This document shows, piece by piece, positions 59,622-64,000 of a DNA stretch of 64,000 nucleotides; the first letter of the stretch is position 1, and the number at the start of each line of letters is the position of its first letter. The notes under the pieces are model-generated. The model was not told the DNA's origin and ran no database searches. It was given only the letters and a program-made list of their open reading frames with translations. This DNA comes from Rhodobacter capsulatus. Its GTDB lineage: Bacteria; Pseudomonadota; Alphaproteobacteria; Rhodobacterales; Rhodobacteraceae. The stretch lies in NCBI RefSeq assembly GCF_003254295.1, contig NZ_QKZO01000001.1:327608-391607 (forward strand). The letters run 5' to 3'. The position numbers and the translations under genes were made by a program.

Positions 59622-59987
59622 TTACGCGGCCGCGGCGGCTTTGGCCTGGGCAACGATGGCCGCAAAGGCCTCGGGCTCGTGGACGGCCAGATCGGCCAGA
59701 ACCTTGCGGTCCACTTCGATCCCGGCCAGCGCCAGACCGTTGATGAAACGCGAATAGGTCATTTCCAGATCGCAGGCGCGGACGGCCGCGTTGATGCGCT
59801 GGATCCACAGCGCGCGGAAGTTGCGCTTGCGCTGCTGGCGGTCGCGCGTGGCGTATTGCATCGCCTTGTCGACAGCCTGGGTGGCGGTGCGGAAGTTGCG
59901 CGAACGGGCCGAGTAGTAGCCTTTCGCCTTCTTCAGGACTTTCTTGTGCGAGGCGTGAGTGACCTTGCCGGATTTGACGCGGGACAT
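59622..59987 (-). CDS. rplT: 50S ribosomal protein L20
   Basis: 121-aa large-subunit assembly protein. The basic N-terminal tail [22 protein letters not shown] and the globular part ([24 protein letters not shown]) are standard. It follows rpmI by 16 bases in one operon. No infC lies upstream, unlike the arrangement in many bacteria. Confidence 0.97.
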   Translation of the reverse strand: MSRVKSGKVTHASHKKVLKKAKGYYSARSRNFRTATQAVDKAMQYATRDRQQRKRNFRALWIQRINAAVRACDLEMTYSRFINGLALAGIEVDRKVLADLAVHEPEAFAAIVAQAKAAAAA

Positions 59988-60003
59988 TGTTCAGGCCTCC
60001 AGA

Positions 60004-60204
60004 TCAGCGGTTGTAGGGCATGTATTTCTTGACGATCTTCGCGTCCGCATCGGACAGGATCATCGTGCCCGCGCTGTCGCGGATGAACTTGGTCGAGCGC
60101 TTGATCATGCCGTGGCGCTTGCCGGCCGGACCCGCGATGACCTTGCCGGTCGCCGTGAATTTGAACCGCTTTTTCGCAGCGGATTTGGTCTTCATCTTGG
60201 GCAT
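60004..60204 (-). CDS. rpmI: 50S ribosomal protein L35
   Basis: 66-aa protein. The family start [21 protein letters not shown] fixes ATG 60204; two earlier in-frame ATG codons at 60210 and 60243 belong to the leader, and the ribosome site AAGGAG sits just before 60210. It forms an operon with rplT. A candidate promoter lies about 75 bases upstream. Confidence 0.96.
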   Translation of the reverse strand: MPKMKTKSAAKKRFKFTATGKVIAGPAGKRHGMIKRSTKFIRDSAGTMILSDADAKIVKKYMPYNR

Positions 60205-60278
60205 TTTCATCTCCTTTTCGAGAGTGAACGCACGACTCGGCATGCCACTGTTGGCCGGCCGTGCGGGATAGATGCGGG

Positions 60279-60307
60279 CAGATAGCCGCGGCGGCGGCGC
60301 TTGGCAA
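60279..60307 (-). promoter_or_regulatory. Promoter of rpmI-rplT
   Basis: On the minus strand TTGCCA (60302-60307) and TATCTG (60279-60284) are separated by 17 bases. The 5' leader would be about 65-70 bases. Confidence 0.55.
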
Positions 60308-60318
60308 GCGAAAAGCGG

Positions 60319-60549
60319 TCAGTGGTTGAGGAAACGGGCCAGAATCCGGGCGAAGGTTTCGGGGATCTGGCCGGGCGTGTAGCCGCCCGGCTTCGTCGCC
60401 ATCGCCAAAAGGATCAGCCCGCCGCCGATCATCACCGCCAGCGCCGCCGCCCGCGGCGGGCGGCTGTCGGCAAAGGCCGAAAGCACCGCCGGGATCGCAA
60501 AGGCCGAAACAAGGATCCCCAGCACGAGAAACAGATCGCTGTCGAGCAT
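60319..60549 (-). CDS. Small conserved membrane protein
   Basis: 76-aa protein with two hydrophobic segments (LFLVLGILVSAFAIPAVLSAFA, 6-27, and AAALAVMIGGGLILLAMAT, 34-52) and a short hydrophilic tail (TPGQIPETFARILARFLNH). It is of unknown function. GGGAGGG precedes ATG 60549. It follows pyk by 30 bases on the same strand and is probably cotranscribed with it. Confidence 0.75.
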   Translation of the reverse strand: MLDSDLFLVLGILVSAFAIPAVLSAFADSRPPRAAALAVMIGGGLILLAMATKPGGYTPGQIPETFARILARFLNH

Positions 60550-60579
60550 GGCACCCTCCCGGCAAACCTTTAACGAAGG

Positions 60580-62025
60580 TTACTCCGGGTCGGTGCGGTA
60601 GATCAATCTTTCGTCGCAGGGCGCCACGCGCAGGATGTTCGTCGTGCCCTGCACGTTGAAGGGCACCCCGGCGATGACGATGATCTGATGGCTTTCATCG
60701 GCGAATCCGTAATCGCGCGCGGCGCGGGCGGCATTGACCACGGCTTCCTTGAAGCGGCTGACCTCGTCGCAGCGCACCGCATGCACGCCCCAGCTCAGGC
60801 AGAGCTTGCGCAGCGTCTGGGTGATCGGCGAAAGCGCGATCACCGGCACGCGGGGCCGTTCGCGGCAGACCAGCGCCACGGTCTTGCCCGATTGCGTGTA
60901 GCAGCAGATCGCGGAAACATCGGTGGTTTCGGCGATCTCGCGCGCGGCGGCGACGATGCCGTCGGCGACGGTCTGGCGCTTGGCGCTGCGCGAGGCCTCG
61001 ATGATGTCGCGATAGGTGGGATCGCTTTCGACCGAGCGGGCGACGGCGTTCATCGTCTGCACCGCCTCGACCGGATAGCGCCCGGCGGCGGATTCGGCCG
61101 AAAGCATGATCGCATCGGCGCCCTCGTAGATCGCGGTGGCGACGTCGGAGATTTCGGCCCGCGTCGGCATCGGGCTTTCGATCATGCTTTCCAGCATCTG
61201 CGTCGCCACGATCACGGGCTTGGCCGCCGCGCGGCATTTGCGGATCAGCCGTTTCTGGATCGGCGGCACGGCTTCGACCGGCAGTTCCACCCCCAGATCG
61301 CCGCGCGCGACCATGATCCCGTCCGAGACCTTGAGGATCTCGTCGAAGGCACGTTCGGCCTGCGGTTTCTCGATCTTCGACAGCACCTGCGCCCGACCGC
61401 GGGCGAGCGCTTTCGCCTCGATCACGTCCTCGGGGCGCTGCACGAAGCTCAGCGCCAGCCAGTCGGCGCCCAGCTCGCAGGCGAATTCCAGATCCTCGCG
61501 GTCCTTGGCCGAAAGCGCGGCGAGCGGAAGCACCACATCGGGCACGTTCACGCCCTTGCGGTTCGAGATCGTGCCGCCGACGGTGACAACGCAATCGGCG
61601 AAATCCGGGCCGCAGGCGGTGACGCGCAGGCGGATCTTGCCGTCGTTCACCAGCAGTCGGGAGCCGGTTTCCAGCGCGGCGAAAATCTCCGGATGCGGCA
61701 GACAGACCCGGTGGCCGTCGCCCTCGGTCGGGTCGAGATCGAAGCGGAAGGGCTCGCCCTCCTCCAGATCGGCGGCGCCGAAGGCAAAGGTGCCGACGCG
61801 CAGCTTCGGGCCTTGCAGATCGGCCAGCACCGCGACCGGACGGCCGGTGTCGGCCTCGATCTGGCGGATGATGTCATAGCGGACCTTGTGTTCGGCATGG
61901 GTGCCGTGGCTCATGTTCAGGCGGAACATGTCGGCGCCGGCCTCGAACAAAGCGCGGATGGTCTTGTAATCGGAAGATGCGGGGCCAAGCGTGGCCACGA
62001 TCTTGACATTGCGAAGGCGTCTCAT
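60580..62025 (-). CDS. pyk: Pyruvate kinase
   Basis: 481-aa glycolytic enzyme converting phosphoenolpyruvate and ADP to pyruvate and ATP. The N-terminus reads RRLRNVKIVATLGPASSD, the catalytic lysine/glutamate segment is LSKIEKPQA then MVARGDLGVELP, and TQMLESMI is intact. ATG 62025 matches the family; an upstream extension is not supported. The gene is complete. The neighbouring amidohydrolase gene is divergent. Confidence 0.96.
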   Translation of the reverse strand: MRRLRNVKIVATLGPASSDYKTIRALFEAGADMFRLNMSHGTHAEHKVRYDIIRQIEADTGRPVAVLADLQGPKLRVGTFAFGAADLEEGEPFRFDLDPTEGDGHRVCLPHPEIFAALETGSRLLVNDGKIRLRVTACGPDFADCVVTVGGTISNRKGVNVPDVVLPLAALSAKDREDLEFACELGADWLALSFVQRPEDVIEAKALARGRAQVLSKIEKPQAERAFDEILKVSDGIMVARGDLGVELPVEAVPPIQKRLIRKCRAAAKPVIVATQMLESMIESPMPTRAEISDVATAIYEGADAIMLSAESAAGRYPVEAVQTMNAVARSVESDPTYRDIIEASRSAKRQTVADGIVAAAREIAETTDVSAICCYTQSGKTVALVCRERPRVPVIALSPITQTLRKLCLSWGVHAVRCDEVSRFKEAVVNAARAARDYGFADESHQIIVIAGVPFNVQGTTNILRVAPCDERLIYRTDPE

Positions 62026-62158
62026 GCGTCCTCGGGCGTTGGTGTTGCAGTCATTTCGTGGGCCGTTCCCAGCTATGGCGCAAAATGTCGCGCAGGGCAA
62101 CTGGAACACCGGGCCCTGCTGACGTAAATCTGTTGTGAGCGACAAAGGCAAAGAAAGC

Positions 62159-62905
62159 ATGACCGAAGCCTGTCACATTCATGGCGAAACCCGCCCCGGC
62201 CGCTGGCTGGTCACCGTCGATCACGCCACCAACCGGGTGCCCGACTGGGTGGGGGGCGGCGATCTGGGCATCGCCCCCGAGGACATGAGGCGTCACATCG
62301 CCTGGGATCCGGGCGCGCTGGAGGTCGCCCGGCATCTGGCAGAGGCGCTGGACAGCCCGCTGATCTGGTCGGATTTCTCGCGGCTTGTCATCGATCCGAA
62401 CCGCGGCGAGGACGACCCGACGCTGGTGATGCAGCTTTATGACGGCACGATCATTCCCGCCAACCGCCATCTCTCGGCTCCGGCCATCGAGGAGCGGCTG
62501 GCCCGGCTTTACCGCCCCTATCACGCCGCGCTGGCGCGGCTGGCGGCGCGGCGGACGGATACGGTGATCTGCGCCATTCACTCCTTTACCCCCTGCCTGC
62601 GCGGGCGCAGCCCCCGGCCCTGGCAGGTGGGCGTGCTGCATTCGCCGCGCGACACCCGCCTGGCGCTGCCGCTGATCGCCGCCCTGCGCGCCGCGGGGCT
62701 GTGTGTCGGCGACAACGAACCCTATGCGGGCCATCTGCGCGGCGACAGCATCGACCGGCATGCGCTCGACACCGGGCGGCAGAACGTGCTGATCGAGCTG
62801 CGCAACGACCTGATCGCGACCGAATCGGGACAGGCGCAATGGGCCGGGGTGCTGGCGCCGATCCTGCGCGCCGCCCTGACAGCGGCTGAAACAGTCACCC
62901 CCTGA
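62159..62905 (+). CDS. N-formylglutamate amidohydrolase family protein
   Basis: 248-aa enzyme of the HutG-like amidohydrolase family. The motif TVDHATNRVPD (19-29) provides metal ligands, and VICAIHSFTP and LIELRNDLI are conserved. Classical members release formate from N-formylglutamate in histidine degradation. No hut gene is adjacent, so the true substrate may be another N-acyl amino acid. ATG 62159 is chosen; GTG 62135 in frame is an alternative. Confidence 0.88.
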   Translation: MTEACHIHGETRPGRWLVTVDHATNRVPDWVGGGDLGIAPEDMRRHIAWDPGALEVARHLAEALDSPLIWSDFSRLVIDPNRGEDDPTLVMQLYDGTIIPANRHLSAPAIEERLARLYRPYHAALARLAARRTDTVICAIHSFTPCLRGRSPRPWQVGVLHSPRDTRLALPLIAALRAAGLCVGDNEPYAGHLRGDSIDRHALDTGRQNVLIELRNDLIATESGQAQWAGVLAPILRAALTAAETVTP

Positions 62906-62981
62906 CCGCGGCATTGTCTCCACAAAAAGCGGCAATTCCCCGCGGGTTTGCCACTTTCGTTGCCGCTCCCGGGCGGGGGTG

Positions 62982-62996
62982 TTAGCCATTCGTTTA
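62982..62996 (+). promoter_or_regulatory. Possible degenerate CtrA site before the RTX gene
   Basis: TTAG-CCATTCG-TTTA (62982-62996) matches TTAA-N7-TTAA at six of eight positions, and TTAGCCAT resembles the longer form TTAACCAT. It lies 32 bases before the proposed start. The evidence is weak. Confidence 0.25.
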
Positions 62997-63028
62997 CGGA
63001 TTTTCAAAACCAGATCAGGAGCGCAGTC

Positions 63029-64000
63029 TTGGGCAGTCTCATTCTTCTTTCGCTTTTCCCGGCGCTTCTTGTCGGCATGGTCATGAATGCGCAAGATGAC
63101 GACGATGACGGCGGCGAGGCGGCCGCGAACAAGATCTTTGGCGACGCGAAGGCGAACGAGATCGAGGGCACGGACGGCAGGGACTATATCGACGGCGGTC
63201 ATGGCCATGACACGATCGATGGCGGCCTGGGCAACGACACGCTGCGCGGCAATCTGGGCGCCGACGAGCTGACCGATTTCTTCGGGGCAAACACGCTGCA
63301 CGGCGGCTACGGCAACGACTATCTGACCGCGCTGGATATCCGGAGCGGGGCCTCCGACCTGCTTGATGGCGGCGGCAACAACGACACGCTGCTGGGCGAT
63401 GACGGCGACACGCTGCTGGGCGGCGACGGCACCGACTATTTCCGCGCCTACTGGACGCCGGGCAGCAATGCCTTGACACTGAGCGACTTCGACCCGACCG
63501 GGGGCGAGCGATTCTCGATCGAGATCGATGACGCCGTGACCGAAGAGACGGATTTCCACCTTGAAACCACCGAGGGCGGGGTGAACCTGATCCTCGACGG
63601 CGAGACCGTCGCCTGGTTCGAGGGCGGCGACATCGACGCGCTGGCCCCGGCCGTGACGCTGACCCAGACCGACAGCGACACCAACCTGCATCCGACGATC
63701 CCCGGCGAGACCGCGACCGGCACCGCGGGTGCGGACGATCTCGAGGGCACGACGGCCGACGACAGGATCGAGGGGCTGGCCGGGAACGACACGCTGGCCG
63801 GTCTGGCGGGGGCCGACACGCTGTCGGGCGGCGCGGATGACGACAGCCTGGACGGCGGCGCGGGCAATGACGCGCTGGCGGGCGATGACGGGGCCGACAC
63901 GCTTGCGGGCGGCGCGGACGATGACACGCTCGACGGCGGCGCGGGCAATGACGCGCTGGCGGGCGATGACGGGACCGACAGCCTTGCGGGCGGCGCGGGC
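63029..64000 (+). CDS. RTX-repeat calcium-binding protein, 5' part
   Basis: The frame stays open to the window end, so only the first 324 codons are seen. It begins with TTG 63029 (AGGAG eight bases before), giving a hydrophobic N-terminus (GSLILLSLFPALLVGMVMNA) and an aspartate run DDDDDGG. Then come RTX nonapeptides (GGxGxDxLx) in two blocks, about residues 50-135 and from 235 on, with a beta-rich spacer of about 90 residues between. From 63827 the DNA repeats every 81 bases (three nonapeptides). RTX proteins bind calcium and are usually exported by type I secretion through TolC. ATG 63077 or 63083 are alternative starts. Confidence 0.85.
   Translation, partial: MGSLILLSLFPALLVGMVMNAQDDDDDGGEAAANKIFGDAKANEIEGTDGRDYIDGGHGHDTIDGGLGNDTLRGNLGADELTDFFGANTLHGGYGNDYLTALDIRSGASDLLDGGGNNDTLLGDDGDTLLGGDGTDYFRAYWTPGSNALTLSDFDPTGGERFSIEIDDAVTEETDFHLETTEGGVNLILDGETVAWFEGGDIDALAPAVTLTQTDSDTNLHPTIPGETATGTAGADDLEGTTADDRIEGLAGNDTLAGLAGADTLSGGADDDSLDGGAGNDALAGDDGADTLAGGADDDTLDGGAGNDALAGDDGTDSLAGGAG
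63827..64000. repeat. 81-bp in-frame tandem repeats of the RTX gene
   Basis: GGCGGCGCGGA-type units start at 63827, 63908 and 63989 (the last cut by the window end), each 27 codons or three RTX nonapeptides. Near identity between copies suggests recent expansion by slippage or recombination. Confidence 0.85.

Noticed and set aside
63448..63948. Ser/Pro-rich frame opposite the RTX gene
   Set aside because: It is the antisense reading of the Gly/Asp repeats and shows only the mirrored repeat pattern.

Overview
The window is about two-thirds G+C with dense, short-spaced genes. It looks like chromosomal DNA of a purple non-sulfur alphaproteobacterium of the Rhodobacterales, most like Rhodobacter capsulatus. 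The reasons are a ccmF-ccmH pair (ccl1/ccl2 type) beside argD and argF, the order pcm-tolC-popZ-like, a gcrA gene, DUF6280 and DUF305 proteins, and the hairpin-plus-TATTTG intergenic repeats common in this group. No rRNA, phage, IS element or CRISPR array was seen. Two tRNA genes are present (Cys-GCA, Leu-UAA). The species name is inference.

Layout. 1-7.6 kb: tldD, dprA with a possible CtrA site, a secreted protein, topA, and the scoAB CoA-transferase. 7.8-10.8 kb: a compact three-gene unit of a lysyl-PG-synthase-like membrane protein, a DprE1-like flavoenzyme and a DprE2-like reductase. 10.8-17.9 kb: crotonase, two PLP aminotransferases, a DUF305 protein, an MsbA-like exporter, ygfZ and a DUF6280 gene. 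18-22 kb: popZ-like, tolC and pcm on the minus strand. 22-31.6 kb: tRNA-Cys, a zinc-ribbon potassium channel, ettA, an A+T-rich orphan overlapping cutA, lepA, a leader peptide with an unknown ORF, a copper-chaperone-like protein, a phosphatase, a sirtuin, rpmB and meaB. 31.7-40.9 kb: DUF3108, hrpB, argF, argD, ccmF, ccmH and a PaaG-like isomerase. 40.9-50 kb: tRNA-Leu, ABC exporter, acyl-CoA synthetase, cold-shock gene, rimO, a repeat-rich beta-helix membrane protein and gcrA. 50-55.2 kb: an Lrp regulator with gabT, a divergent MerR-XRE-cupin regulator, a META lipoprotein, a rhomboid protease and a GMC oxidoreductase. 55.3-64 kb: pheT, an A+T-rich orphan, pheS, rplT, rpmI, a small membrane protein, pyk, an N-formylglutamate amidohydrolase-like gene and the start of an RTX-repeat protein cut by the window end.

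Most of the window is housekeeping: translation (pheST, rplT, rpmI, rpmB, lepA, ettA, rimO), arginine synthesis (argF, argD), cytochrome c maturation (ccmFH), DNA topology and uptake (topA, dprA), and cell-cycle or polarity functions (gcrA, popZ-like). The unusual parts are two A+T-rich orphan genes joined by 4-nt overlaps to host genes (pheS-X-pheT and X-cutA), the DprE1/DprE2-type unit outside Actinobacteria, the 49-residue-repeat membrane protein, the three-domain MerR-XRE-cupin regulator facing gabT, and the dispersed hairpin repeats.
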